Source: Sporosarcina sp. NCCP-2222
GTDB taxonomy: Bacteria > Bacillota > Bacilli > Bacillales_A > Planococcaceae
Assembly: GCF_023168145.1 (NCBI RefSeq)
Contig: NZ_BQYK01000002.1
Coordinates: 1 to 45,044 of the forward strand
Direction: 5' to 3'
Length of the DNA: 45,044 bases
Both the position numbers and the translations under genes were made by a program. Shown here in pieces: positions 16,663-25,231 of the stretch. Position 1 is the stretch's first letter, and each line of letters opens with the position of its first letter. The notes under the pieces are model-generated. The model was not told the origin of the DNA. It did no database searches and was given only the letters and a program-made list of their open reading frames with translations.

Positions 16663-16870
16663 TATCATTCTCTTGGAATAGGTATCGGTCACTCTTCCAG
16701 CTTTATTGATGGTTATCGATTTGAAACAGGTATCAGTCACTTCCCGAGTTTCATCGGTTTTCATCACCCACACCCAACTAATTATCGTTCACTCAGAGTT
16801 AGTTAGCAATTACTTCGAAATATCCACCGGCCATCTCCCCGTATGTACCGTTATCCCTCTGTATCACCAT
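16663..16870. repeat. Degenerate 20/21-base repeat array (TATCGGTCACT core)
   Basis: The gene-free stretch 16518-16917 contains cores near TATCGGTCACT at about 16663, 16683, 16731, 16752, 16783, 16821, 16842 and 16863, mostly 20-21 bases apart with phase breaks. The core differs from the arrays at 4239 and 14131 but the period is the same. More decayed than those two, so less certain. It lies upstream of ydbS and beyond the cshA terminator. Confidence 0.5.
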
Positions 16871-16917
16871 ACTACTCAAGCTCCATGGTATTAGCCCTTT
16901 TAATCCCATAATAACGC

Positions 16918-16957
16918 AAAAAATCCAGGGGACGTCTAAACGTTCCCTGGATTTTTT
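16918..16957 (-). terminator. terminator of cshA
   Basis: On the minus strand AAATCCAGGGAACG pairs with CGTCCCCTGGATTT around a 6-base loop and runs into TTTT. Confidence 0.92.
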
Positions 16958-16963
16958 CTTTGA

Positions 16964-18445
16964 TTATCTATCGTTTCTTGGTTTTGAAGAACGTTCGCGA
17001 CGTCCTCCGCCTTCGCGGTTGCCACTTCGACGATTGCCGCCATAGCCACGGCCGCCGCCGAATGAACGGCCGCCGCCACGGCTGCCTTTGTAGCCGCCAC
17101 GGTCACGGGATTGCGTTTTGCGGGATGGCAATGGACGCTCTTCCGTAATTTTAACCGGCGTATCATCCGGCTCTTTCGTCAACGATTTCAACGCAGCTGC
17201 GACAAGGTCATGCGCTTCGAATTTCTCTAGCATTTCGGAAGCCATTTGCTTGTAGTCGCCTAGTTGGTTTTTCTCAACGATTTCTGTCAATTGCTCCATC
17301 GCCAAACGTTGTTGGCCGATGAGTGCTTCGTCAGATGTCGGCGGCTGCAATGGTGTCATCCGCTTTTTCGTTGTTTCTTCCACCACACGGAGATAACTCA
17401 TTTCCCGAGGTGTTACGAATGTGACAGCAACACCGCTTTTTCCTGCGCGTCCTGTACGGCCGATTCGGTGTACATAGCTTTCAGGATCTTGCGGAATGTC
17501 AAAGTTGTAAACATGTGTGACACCTGAAATATCAAGTCCACGGGCAGCAACGTCTGTTGCAACGAGGACATCGATTTTATTATCTTTGAATTGGCGAAGA
17601 ACGGACATCCGTTTCGCTTGCGTCAAGTCGCCATGGATCCCTTCCGCCAAGTAACCGCGAATGCTAAGTGCGTGGGATAGTTCATCGACACGGCGCTTTG
17701 TGCGGCCGAATACGATAGCCAGTTCAGGCTGATGCACATTCAATAGACGTGTCAGAACATCAAATTTTTCGCTTTCCTGTGATTTCACGAAAAATTGTTC
17801 AATGTTCTCGACTGTCATTTCTTTTGATTTGATTTTAACGATTTCCGGATCCTTCATGAACGTTTCTGCGATTTTGCGAATCGGTCCAGGCATTGTCGCC
17901 GAGAACAGAAGCGTCTGGCGTTCAGCCGGTACGTTTTCAAGAATTGTGTTGATGTCTTCGATGAAGCCCATGTTCAACATTTCATCCGCTTCGTCAAGAA
18001 CAAGTGTCTGCACATTGTTCAATTTCAATGTTCTGCGGTTGATATGGTCCAAAATACGTCCCGGAGTTCCCACAACGATTTGTGGATTATTGCGTAAAGC
18101 GCGAATTTGACGCCCGATTTCTTGACCTCCGTACACTGTCAACACACGAGCACGTTTGCCGTAGCCGATTTTGTAGATCTCTTCGGATACTTGGATGGCA
18201 AGCTCACGTGTCGGCGCGATGATCAAAGCCTGTACAGAAGGGTCGTTCATATCGATTTTCTCGATAATCGGAATACCAAAAGCAGCAGTCTTACCAGTAC
18301 CTGTTTGGGCTTGGCCGATGACGTCGCGTCCTTCCATGCCAAATGTGATTGTGCCTTCTTGAATCGGTGTTGCTTCTTCGAACCCCATGCGCTGTAATGA
18401 TTTCTGCGTGGATTCGCTAATGTTCAAGTCTGAAAATTTTGTCAA
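16964..18445 (-). CDS. cshA: DEAD-box RNA helicase CshA
   Basis: A 493-residue DEAD-box ATPase with all signature motifs: Q motif (GFEEATPIQ), Walker [32 protein letters not shown] and [10 protein letters not shown]. After the helicase core comes an acidic/helical segment and an RGG-rich basic tail (about residues 440-493) typical of CshA and useful for RNA binding. CshA unwinds RNA in ribosome assembly and mRNA decay and matters at low temperature. The start is taken as TTG 18445 (AGGAG 9 bases upstream); TTG 18454 is possible but only 2 bases from that site. A long leader precedes it. Confidence 0.95.
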   Translation of the reverse strand: MTKFSDLNISESTQKSLQRMGFEEATPIQEGTITFGMEGRDVIGQAQTGTGKTAAFGIPIIEKIDMNDPSVQALIIAPTRELAIQVSEEIYKIGYGKRARVLTVYGGQEIGRQIRALRNNPQIVVGTPGRILDHINRRTLKLNNVQTLVLDEADEMLNMGFIEDINTILENVPAERQTLLFSATMPGPIRKIAETFMKDPEIVKIKSKEMTVENIEQFFVKSQESEKFDVLTRLLNVHQPELAIVFGRTKRRVDELSHALSIRGYLAEGIHGDLTQAKRMSVLRQFKDNKIDVLVATDVAARGLDISGVTHVYNFDIPQDPESYVHRIGRTGRAGKSGVAVTFVTPREMSYLRVVEETTKKRMTPLQPPTSDEALIGQQRLAMEQLTEIVEKNQLGDYKQMASEMLEKFEAHDLVAAALKSLTKEPDDTPVKITEERPLPSRKTQSRDRGGYKGSRGGGRSFGGGRGYGGNRRSGNREGGGRRERSSKPRNDR

Positions 18446-18454
18446 ACTACTCAA

Positions 18455-18678
18455 TCTCCTTTAGTTTCTTCATTTAGCAATTGGTTACATTTGCAAATGA
18501 AAGCGCGGCAAATTCGAGCCTTAACTGATATGGGAACGTTTCCGATATTTTGGTTTCTCTGGAGTGGGCGGAAGTTAAGTCGAACTTCCAGTAAAATCAG
18601 AGGCATTCGTTGAAAAGGAAAGCCCGGTCTTTGCCGAGCGGCTTGGCGTCCTGATGAGGGCAGCAAACCGTTTTATTC
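18455..18678 (-). other. Long structured 5' leader of cshA
   Basis: About 220 bases between the upstream terminator and the cshA start hold no convincing gene. As minus-strand RNA it can form CGGTTTGC with GCAAAGACCG (arms 18663-18670 and 18625-18634, two bulged bases), a perfect 7-base hairpin GGAAGTT/AACTTCC (18583-18589 and 18570-18576), and the palindrome CATTTGCAAATG. Leader-based autoregulation of an RNA helicase is plausible but inferred. A 71-codon ORF runs through it and ends at the cshA ribosome site; I do not believe it is a gene. Confidence 0.45.
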
Positions 18679-18710
18679 AAAAAAAAGTACTCTTCGCACA
18701 GGAAGAGTCT
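18679..18710 (-). terminator. terminator of ddl-murF-hydrolase
   Basis: On the minus strand ACTCTTC pairs with GAAGAGT around a 6-base loop, followed by ACTTTTTTTT. Confidence 0.85.
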
Positions 18711-18789
18711 CATGTAAATGTATCCAATACTCATAGTAGTTTACCACGCGATTGGCTGTTCCGCAATCAATCCGCTTAAAAACCAATAA

Positions 18790-19494
18790 TCAGAAAACGC
18801 CTGTATCCTTTTGCATGAACGTGAGAACTTCGGAAAACCAATCCGCCGAATCATCGCTGTAGCAAATATGATGTTTGCCTGACTCCGAAATGATGAGATG
18901 CTTTTCGGTGGAGCCCAATGACTGATACAAATGCTCGCCCGTTGCAAATGGGACGATTTCATCCTTCTTCCCTTGGACAATGCATACCGGGGTCGTGATC
19001 TGATGATAATAGGGGACGACCATCCGGTTCAGCCGCAAAAATTCGACGGCCGATTGCAGCGGTGTATTGGCCAGCTTATAGTCATACAAGTGATAAAACG
19101 TGTTCGGCGAGTGTTTCTTCGTCACCGATTCGGTCAGCATCTTTACGATATCCGCCAGCATCACTTTTGGGCTGATATACTTGGCTGCCGCGCTTAAAAG
19201 GACCAATTTGTCCACAGGGTAGCGCAAGCTCAAATACATGGCGATCAAGCCGCCCATGGAGAAGCCAGCGAGGATGACACGATCCGATTCCTTCAGGAGT
19301 CGTTTCAGCGCCAGCTCTGCTTCCATCATCCATGCTTCCGCCGAAATGCCGCGCAAATTCGGGGGAAGGCCGTGTCCCGGCAAGGTCGGAACAGAAATAT
19401 TCCAGTCCGTATGATCCTTCAAATAGTGGATGAATGGGCGGACTTCAAACGGTCCGCCCGTAAATCCATGGATGACGAGCACACCCGTTTTCAT
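18790..19494 (-). CDS. Alpha/beta hydrolase, carboxylesterase-like
   Basis: A 234-residue alpha/beta hydrolase close to the Est30/YvaK carboxylesterases. The nucleophile is Ser79 in GFSMGG, the acid Asp178 in GKKDEIVP and the histidine is His208 or His209 in SGKHHI; HGFTGGP near residue 9 forms the oxyanion part. No signal peptide, so cytoplasmic. The natural ester substrate is unknown. Its ATG overlaps the murF stop in ATGA, so it is translated with murF; this link to cell wall genes may be only operonic. Confidence 0.88.
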   Translation of the reverse strand: MKTGVLVIHGFTGGPFEVRPFIHYLKDHTDWNISVPTLPGHGLPPNLRGISAEAWMMEAELALKRLLKESDRVILAGFSMGGLIAMYLSLRYPVDKLVLLSAAAKYISPKVMLADIVKMLTESVTKKHSPNTFYHLYDYKLANTPLQSAVEFLRLNRMVVPYYHQITTPVCIVQGKKDEIVPFATGEHLYQSLGSTEKHLIISESGKHHICYSDDSADWFSEVLTFMQKDTGVF

Positions 19495-20864
19495 TGTTCC
19501 AGCAAACTTTCCACAACCCGTTCCAGCTCCATGCCTCTCGAGCCTTTCAACAGAATGATGGAATTCGCATTCATGACCTTCCGCAATGGTTCCGTAATTG
19601 ATTCATAGTCCGTTTCCGACCATATCAGTTGTCGATTTTCTTTCCCTTGCTTCTGCAACACGTCGTACAGCCACTTCATCCGAGGACCATAGAGACAGAT
19701 CCCCTTAACGTCTAGTGTTGCTAGATCGTCAGCGAGTAATTCATGGTAAAGACGCTCATCGTCACCAAGTTCCAACATATCGCCCATTACTATCCATTTT
19801 TCATTTCGTAAATGAGTTTCCTGCAAGAACCGGATCGCTGCACGCATCGATGTTGGAGCCGCATTGTAGGCGTCATTAATAAACAATGTACCGCTGCTAT
19901 GCAAAATCGGCTGCATCCTCATATCCGTCAAACGGGCTTGGCGCAGTGCCTCTGCAATCTGATCGTTGGTAAGGCCGAGCTCATGAGCGATGAGGATGGC
20001 GGCAAGGGCATTTTTCACTTGATGGGAACCGTAGACCGGAATCGTGAAATTGCCGTTCACGACACCTTCTACAGAGAACTTGCTTCCTTCGTCACCAGAA
20101 TCCATCGAAACAAGTCGGAATGCCGCCTCTTTTCCCGTCCCGAATGAAACGGTATGGATATCCGACTGAGCGACACGATCCCGGAGAAGCGGCTCATCAC
20201 CATCATAAAATAGAATGCCGTCTTTACTGAATCCGTCAATGATTTCAAATTTCGCTTTAGCAATTCCTTCCCGAGAGCCGAGATCTTGCAGATGTGCTTC
20301 TCCAATATTCGTAATGACCGCGTAATGCGGCTTCGCCACATGAGAAAGGAAAGAGATTTCGCCAAAGCCGCTCATTCCCATCTCCAGCACAGCAACTTCG
20401 GTTTCCGGATCAAGAGAGAGAAGTGTCATCGGGAGTCCCAGTTCGTTATTGAAGTTCCCTTCCGTTTTCCGCACTTGGAAATAAGGACTTAGGACGCTGG
20501 CAATCAAATCTTTCGTTGACGTTTTCCCGTTCGAACCGGTGACACCGATAATCTTGCACGTCAACTCATCGCGATAGCTTCTCGCCATTTGTTGAAGTGC
20601 CAGTTCACCGTCCTCAACAAAGATAAGTGGAATATCAGCGGGTGGATTCGGTTCATCGAGTAGCCATAAAGAAGCAGCCGCGCCCTTTTCGATTGCCTGC
20701 TGCACAAATCGATGGCCGTTTACATGTTCTCCCCGAAAGGGTATGAACAGTTCCCCTTTCGAAATCGTACGTGTGTCGATCGATGCGCCTGTTACGACGA
20801 CATTCTCCATATGCTGTCCTTTTGCACCGAGCCAATTTGCGACATCTGCCAATTGCTTTCTCAA
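19491..20864 (-). CDS. murF: UDP-MurNAc-tripeptide:D-Ala-D-Ala ligase MurF
   Basis: A 457-residue Mur ligase that adds the D-Ala-D-Ala dipeptide to the UDP-MurNAc-tripeptide in the cytoplasm. The ATP loop is GVTGSNGKTS (about residues 107-116); the central domain has EMGMSGFGEI and TNIGEAH. The C-terminal domain carries NDAYNAAPTSM and GDMLELG. Start is TTG at 20864 with GAGG 8 bases upstream. It follows ddl by 10 bases and shares its operon, which supplies the dipeptide substrate. Confidence 0.96.
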   Translation of the reverse strand: MRKQLADVANWLGAKGQHMENVVVTGASIDTRTISKGELFIPFRGEHVNGHRFVQQAIEKGAAASLWLLDEPNPPADIPLIFVEDGELALQQMARSYRDELTCKIIGVTGSNGKTSTKDLIASVLSPYFQVRKTEGNFNNELGLPMTLLSLDPETEVAVLEMGMSGFGEISFLSHVAKPHYAVITNIGEAHLQDLGSREGIAKAKFEIIDGFSKDGILFYDGDEPLLRDRVAQSDIHTVSFGTGKEAAFRLVSMDSGDEGSKFSVEGVVNGNFTIPVYGSHQVKNALAAILIAHELGLTNDQIAEALRQARLTDMRMQPILHSSGTLFINDAYNAAPTSMRAAIRFLQETHLRNEKWIVMGDMLELGDDERLYHELLADDLATLDVKGICLYGPRMKWLYDVLQKQGKENRQLIWSETDYESITEPLRKVMNANSIILLKGSRGMELERVVESLLEQ

Positions 20865-20874
20865 TTCACTCGCC

Positions 20875-21942
20875 TCAATCCATCGTGTATTGTATTTTCT
20901 TCTTTTCTTCGTGCCGTTCCCATGCCAAATCGATCAGCCGATCGATGAGCTCTGGATAGGCAAGCCCTGAATGCTGCCAAAGGAGCGGGAACATACTTGT
21001 CGGCGTAAAGCCAGGCATCGTATTTACTTCATTGATGATTACTTCATCATCTGCCGTGACGAAAAAGTCTGCACGTACAAGCCCTGCACAGTCGAGCACT
21101 TTGAAGGCTCGAATCGCCATTTCCTTCAATTCGCTTTCGACCGCGTCTGTAACTTGCGCAGGGATGACAAGCTCTGTATTGCCATCTTGGTACTTCGCTT
21201 CATAATCGTAAAAGGAGGCAACCGGCTTAATTTCACCCAGGACGGAACAAGCAGGCTTATCGTTTCCGAGCACAGCGACCTCGATTTCCCTTGCGACTAC
21301 GCCTTGCTCCACAATAATCTTACGGTCAAATTTCAGTGCGAACTCTACCGCAGCTACTAGGCTTTCCCGATCTTCCGCTTTGCTGATACCGACGCTCGAT
21401 CCTAGATTGGCCGGTTTCACGAACATCGGCCATGATAGTTCGGTCTCCATCTTTTCTACAAGCTTCTCTTTCTCCGCCTGCCATTCATTCCGAAGAAAAT
21501 GAACGTATCCGACTTGTTTTAATCCAGCATGGGCAAATAACTGCTTCATGACGACTTTATCCATACCCGCCGATGACGCAAGCACGCCATTTCCGGCGTA
21601 TGGAATATTCATCACTTCCAGAAGCCCTTGTACTGTGCCGTCTTCTCCGTTCGTGCCGTGCAATAAAGGCAGGATGATGTCCGGTGTTCCAGCACTGCCG
21701 TTCAAAAAGTCATGGATACTGTCAGGTCTTGCTGTCTCCCTGTCCAGCCGCAATTCTTCAATCGTAGCAGCCGGTGCCTGCAACGGTTCTCCCTTCCGCC
21801 ATTCCCCTTCATACGTGATATAAACCGGAATGACGTCATACTTTCCGAAATCAATTGCATTTGTGACTGCGCGTGCCGTAGACAGTGACACTTCGTGCTC
21901 AGCCGATTTCCCGCCATATAATAAACCTAGTCGCTTTTTCAT
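20875..21942 (-). CDS. ddl: D-alanine--D-alanine ligase
   Basis: A 355-residue ATP-grasp ligase joining two D-Ala. Motifs: [10 protein letters not shown] at the N-terminus, [26 protein letters not shown] for ATP binding, and [15 protein letters not shown] at the C-terminal active site. The start is the ATG at 21942 (GAGGG 6 bases upstream); the frame extends 10 codons further without support. First gene of ddl-murF-hydrolase. Uses D-Ala from Alr (10694-11806). Confidence 0.96.
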   Translation of the reverse strand: MKKRLGLLYGGKSAEHEVSLSTARAVTNAIDFGKYDVIPVYITYEGEWRKGEPLQAPAATIEELRLDRETARPDSIHDFLNGSAGTPDIILPLLHGTNGEDGTVQGLLEVMNIPYAGNGVLASSAGMDKVVMKQLFAHAGLKQVGYVHFLRNEWQAEKEKLVEKMETELSWPMFVKPANLGSSVGISKAEDRESLVAAVEFALKFDRKIIVEQGVVAREIEVAVLGNDKPACSVLGEIKPVASFYDYEAKYQDGNTELVIPAQVTDAVESELKEMAIRAFKVLDCAGLVRADFFVTADDEVIINEVNTMPGFTPTSMFPLLWQHSGLAYPELIDRLIDLAWERHEEKKKIQYTMD

Positions 21943-22202
21943 TGAATTCCCTCGCTCGCCGTTAGATTTCATTCTCTCAGTTTACCATGAATTAATTCGC
22001 TCATGAACAAATCATTAAAATACTATTCCACAATAGGGACTCTTCTTTATGTCTTTGCAACTTTCAAGGGGGCGTTTCGTCCAAAAGTTTGATATGAATC
22101 AAGTAAACGGGTACGCTATACTGATAGATAACCTATTTTTATCAACGATTTTGAATAGTAGGTGTTGATCCGGAAATAGGAATTGTAGAAAAGGTGAATG
22201 CA

Positions 22203-23390
22203 GTGAAGCTCTCAAATAGGCCTGCGGACCGTTTTGATTGGACGCTCGCCTTTATTCTTTTATTATTTTGCATCATTAGTGTGACGGTAATCGCTTCAGC
22301 CCAAACATCCGGCCAATACGCCGCGAATTTTTCTCTTCTGCAAGTTCGTTGGTATGTATGCGGTGCTTTGATTGTCGCTATGGCCATGTATTTTGATCCT
22401 GATCAATATAAGAAAATTGCTTGGCTCCTTTACGGTTTTGGTGTTTGTCTTCTGGCTTTTCTGATAGTTGCGCCGGGCGGCGAAGGACAGATTGCAGAAG
22501 TCCGGATGGGGGCAAAAAGATGGCTCACTTTGCCTGTCATCGGTAGAATCCAGCCTTCCGAATTCATTAAAACTTTTTTCATCTTAGGGATGGCTCGGCT
22601 TGTGAGCGCTCATCATGAGAAGAACGAAATACAGACACTCCGATCTGACTTTCTCTTGCTCGGGAAAATCGCCACTGTCCTTATACTGCCGCTTGCTTTT
22701 ATTGTTAAGCAGCCGGATTTAGGAACATCTCTCGTCTTCATCGCCATCACGGCGGCTATCGTCCTTGTTGCCGGCATCTCGTGGAAGATTCTCCTTCCTT
22801 TATTTTCAGCAGGCGCCGCTCTGGGAGCCGGTTTGCTTTGGATGGCTCTATATGCACAAGACTTCATGGAAGAGACACTCGGTTTCTCGCGGTATCAATT
22901 CAAGCGGGTGTATTCATGGCTGGACCCTTACTCTTATCCGTCCGATGAAGGGTATAATCTCATTACAGCCATGACCGCGATCGGCTCAGGAGAGATGACG
23001 GGCAAAGGCTTTCAAGGACGAGTCGTCTACATTCCCGAGAACCATACCGATTTTATTTTTAGCGTCATCGGCGAGGAATACGGATTCATCGGTGCCAGCC
23101 TTGTCATCACCCTGTTCTTCGTTCTGATCTATCATTTGACGAAAGTGGCGCTTGGGCTGAAGGATCTTTTCAGCATCTATGTGTGCACAGGCATCACCGC
23201 TATGATTGCCTTTCACGTCATTGAAAATATCGGAATGAACATTCAGCTGTTGCCGATTACAGGGATCCCTCTTCCTTTTATCAGTTATGGGGGCAGTTCC
23301 CTGTTCAGCAATATGCTCGCCATCGGCCTGATTTTCAGCATTAAATTCCATCATCGGACGTATATGTTCGATTCAGAAGATGATGTGTGA
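22203..23390 (+). CDS. FtsW/RodA/SpoVE-family glycosyltransferase, copy 1
   Basis: A 395-residue SEDS-family polytopic membrane protein with about ten membrane helices. SEDS proteins polymerise lipid II into glycan strands together with a class B PBP. The catalytic-site signature PENHTDFIFSVIGEE is present with Asp283. Start is the GTG at 22203, 6 bases after AAGGTG; this makes the N-terminus MKLSNRPADRFDWTLAF, matching copy 2 (MKLDNRPSDRFDWTLAF). The ATG at 22194 overlaps the ribosome site. RodA (elongation) is more likely than FtsW from overall appearance and from the lack of division genes nearby, but I cannot prove it. Confidence 0.9.
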   Translation: MKLSNRPADRFDWTLAFILLLFCIISVTVIASAQTSGQYAANFSLLQVRWYVCGALIVAMAMYFDPDQYKKIAWLLYGFGVCLLAFLIVAPGGEGQIAEVRMGAKRWLTLPVIGRIQPSEFIKTFFILGMARLVSAHHEKNEIQTLRSDFLLLGKIATVLILPLAFIVKQPDLGTSLVFIAITAAIVLVAGISWKILLPLFSAGAALGAGLLWMALYAQDFMEETLGFSRYQFKRVYSWLDPYSYPSDEGYNLITAMTAIGSGEMTGKGFQGRVVYIPENHTDFIFSVIGEEYGFIGASLVITLFFVLIYHLTKVALGLKDLFSIYVCTGITAMIAFHVIENIGMNIQLLPITGIPLPFISYGGSSLFSNMLAIGLIFSIKFHHRTYMFDSEDDV

Positions 23391-23411
23391 ATCCATTGGA
23401 AAAATTTCATT

Positions 23412-23442
23412 TGCCATTTGTTGAAGAAATTCCTGTATAATA
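23412..23442 (+). promoter_or_regulatory. possible promoter of FtsW/RodA copy 2
   Basis: TATAAT at 23437-23442 with TTGCCA (23412-23417) at a long 19-base spacing, 43 bases before the start of copy 2. The good -10 box suggests copy 2 can be expressed independently of copy 1. Confidence 0.45.
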
Positions 23443-23484
23443 ATTTCTTAGGTTTTCTATCCTCTACTAATAAGGTGACTTCAT

Positions 23485-24666
23485 ATGAAATTAGATAATC
23501 GACCATCGGACCGATTTGATTGGACCTTGGCCTTTATACTTCTATTATTTGGCGTGATTAGCCTCATCGCCATTTCATCCGCTCAGACAACCGGCCAATA
23601 TAACATCAACTTCATCCCTTCCCAGATCCAATGGTATGCGGTGGGGGCCGTTATTATCGCCTTAACGATGTATTTGGAACCGGAGCAATACAAGAAAGCG
23701 GCATGGATCATTTATGGAGGCGGCGTCTTCCTGCTGGCATTATTATATGTCCTGCCAGAGAGTATGGAGCTTGTGGCACGGCGAAATAATGCAAAAAGCT
23801 GGTTTCACCTTCCGGGTGTCGGCAGCATCCAGCCTGCCGAATTCATGAAAACGTTCTTCATTATCGGATTGGCCCGGATGATTACGAAGCACCATGAAAA
23901 ATATTTGGATAAGACGATAAAAAGCGATTTCTTGCTGCTTGGGAAAATTCTCGGCCTTTTGCTCGTTCCATTATTCTTCATCATGAAGCAGCCTGACCTT
24001 GGAACAGGTCTCGTATTTTTAGCCATCACGGCTGCGCTTATTGTCGTTGCCGGCATTACATGGCGGATCATCCTCCCGATTTTCGCAGTTGGGGTATCAC
24101 TCGGAACAGCAATGCTTTGGATGGCGCTGTATGCGCAAGATTTCCTTTTCAAGCTTGGCTTCCAAAAGTATCAGTTCATGCGGATTTATACGTGGCTTGA
24201 TCCGTATTCCTACGCATCCGATGAGGGCCGCCACTTGATCACATCTCTGAATGCGATCGGATCCGGGGAGATTTTCGGGAAGGGCTATCAAGGCCGGGAA
24301 GTGTACGTGCCGGAAAGCCATACCGACTTCATCTTCAGTGTAATCGGCGAGGACTGGGGTTTCATCGGTGCCAGCGTCGTCATCTGTCTTTACTTCTTCC
24401 TCATTTATCATATGACGAAGATCACGCTTGAATTAAAAGACCCGTTCAGTACGTATATTTGTGCGGGCATTATTGCCATGATCACCTTCCATGTGTTCGA
24501 AAATATCGGAATGACGATTCAGCTATTGCCAATCACGGGTATTCCGCTTCCTTTTATCAGTTACGGCGGAAGCTCGCTCATGGGGAATATGCTCGCAATC
24601 GGACTCGTGTTCAGTATGAAGTTCCATCATCGGACATATATGTTCAGTTCGAATGATGATGATTGA
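23485..24666 (+). CDS. FtsW/RodA/SpoVE-family glycosyltransferase, copy 2
   Basis: A 393-residue SEDS protein, a tandem paralogue of the gene just upstream: the two align without large gaps and share long blocks such as MKLxNRPxDRFDWTLAFILL, FLLLGKI, LLWMALYAQDF and the GIPLPFISYGGSSL segment. The active-site Asp281 is kept in PESHTDFIFSVIGED. The regions that differ most are the first extracellular loop (around residues 90-112) and some helices. AAGGTG precedes the ATG. Both copies look intact, so this is a retained duplication. Confidence 0.9.
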   Translation: MKLDNRPSDRFDWTLAFILLLFGVISLIAISSAQTTGQYNINFIPSQIQWYAVGAVIIALTMYLEPEQYKKAAWIIYGGGVFLLALLYVLPESMELVARRNNAKSWFHLPGVGSIQPAEFMKTFFIIGLARMITKHHEKYLDKTIKSDFLLLGKILGLLLVPLFFIMKQPDLGTGLVFLAITAALIVVAGITWRIILPIFAVGVSLGTAMLWMALYAQDFLFKLGFQKYQFMRIYTWLDPYSYASDEGRHLITSLNAIGSGEIFGKGYQGREVYVPESHTDFIFSVIGEDWGFIGASVVICLYFFLIYHMTKITLELKDPFSTYICAGIIAMITFHVFENIGMTIQLLPITGIPLPFISYGGSSLMGNMLAIGLVFSMKFHHRTYMFSSNDDD

Positions 24667-24668
24667 GG

Positions 24669-24694
24669 AACCGGCTGTCTTAGGGCAGCCGGTT
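24669..24694 (+). terminator. terminator of the FtsW/RodA pair
   Basis: AACCGGCTG (24669-24677) pairs with CAGCCGGTT (24686-24694), followed by a short T-rich tail. Confidence 0.75.
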
Positions 24695-24716
24695 TAATCA
24701 TTTGGAGCTCAAAAAA

Positions 24717-24760
24717 AGAAGCAGCCTGTTCGAATTATTCTTCGAAGCAGGCTGCTTTCT
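24717..24760 (-). terminator. terminator of the 47-residue small gene
   Basis: On the minus strand GCAGCCTG pairs with CAGGCTGC (arms 24748-24755 and 24721-24728), and TTCGAA repeats extend the loop, followed by TTCTTTTTTT. It can also work on the plus strand as a second stop for the FtsW/RodA genes. Confidence 0.85.
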
Positions 24761-24761
24761 T

Positions 24762-24905
24762 TCACTGTGACTGTATATGCGGGTCTTGTATGGGTGGCGC
24801 GAGTGCTTTAAGCATATCTAGACGGGACTTCGTCACGGTAGCCGACACACCGAGTTTCGCCAAATTGGAGATGATCTTTTTCAAGTCAACTTTATCTTTA
24901 GCCAT
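24762..24905 (-). CDS. Small hypothetical protein, 47 residues
   Basis: A short gene read directly from the sequence: it begins MAKDKVDLKKIISNLAKLG, continues VSATVTKSRLDMLKAL and ends APPIQDPHIQSQ. GAGGTG lies about 6 bases before the ATG and a strong terminator follows the stop at once, so it looks like a real monocistronic gene. The protein is soluble and amphipathic, with an N-terminal helix rich in Lys and Leu and a Pro-containing tail. I do not recognise the family and offer no function. It is convergent with the FtsW/RodA pair. Confidence 0.75.
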   Translation of the reverse strand: MAKDKVDLKKIISNLAKLGVSATVTKSRLDMLKALAPPIQDPHIQSQ

Positions 24906-25165
24906 CTTTCCACCTCGACCTTTCTGCTTACTGTTTTAGACGTGTTTTTCATATGGAAGGTTTCATTGGATGAATGAAAATTGTTCCATTTTATCGTTAT
25001 CTCCATCATACCACTCCTTGACCCATTTAAATCTTTCAATTATGTTACAATTTTAGGTTTTTTGTAAATGTCTTATACATGGCGCCGATAAAGTCTTCTG
25101 TTTTAATTTTTTCCATGTATGCAACCAGTTGGATTGGCGCCCGCCTATAGTAAAGGCGATATTCT

Positions 25166-25194
25166 TTGTGTACGGATGCGTTCCAGAGTAAAAT
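25166..25194 (+). promoter_or_regulatory. promoter of the MFS efflux gene
   Basis: TTGTGT (25166-25171) and TAAAAT (25189-25194) separated by 17 bases, 37 bases before the ATG. The 24906-25165 stretch upstream shows nothing else I can support apart from a small CGCC...GGCG inverted repeat near 25142. Confidence 0.55.
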
Positions 25195-25231
25195 GACTGT
25201 ATGAATTGTATGGAAAGCAGGTAGGTTTTTC

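Noticed and set aside
18451..18666. A 71-codon ORF in the cshA leader
   Set aside because: It overlaps the cshA ribosome site, lacks a start signal of its own and has the composition of non-coding RNA.
18620..18672. Similarity of the cshA leader to a c-di-GMP-I riboswitch (GGACGCCAAGCC)
   Set aside because: Only a short local match; the GNRA loop and receptor and the second ligand-binding arm are not recognisable.
22089..22122. Promoter for FtsW/RodA copy 1 (TTGATA and TATACT)
   Set aside because: The spacing is 22 bases, too long for a normal sigma-A promoter.
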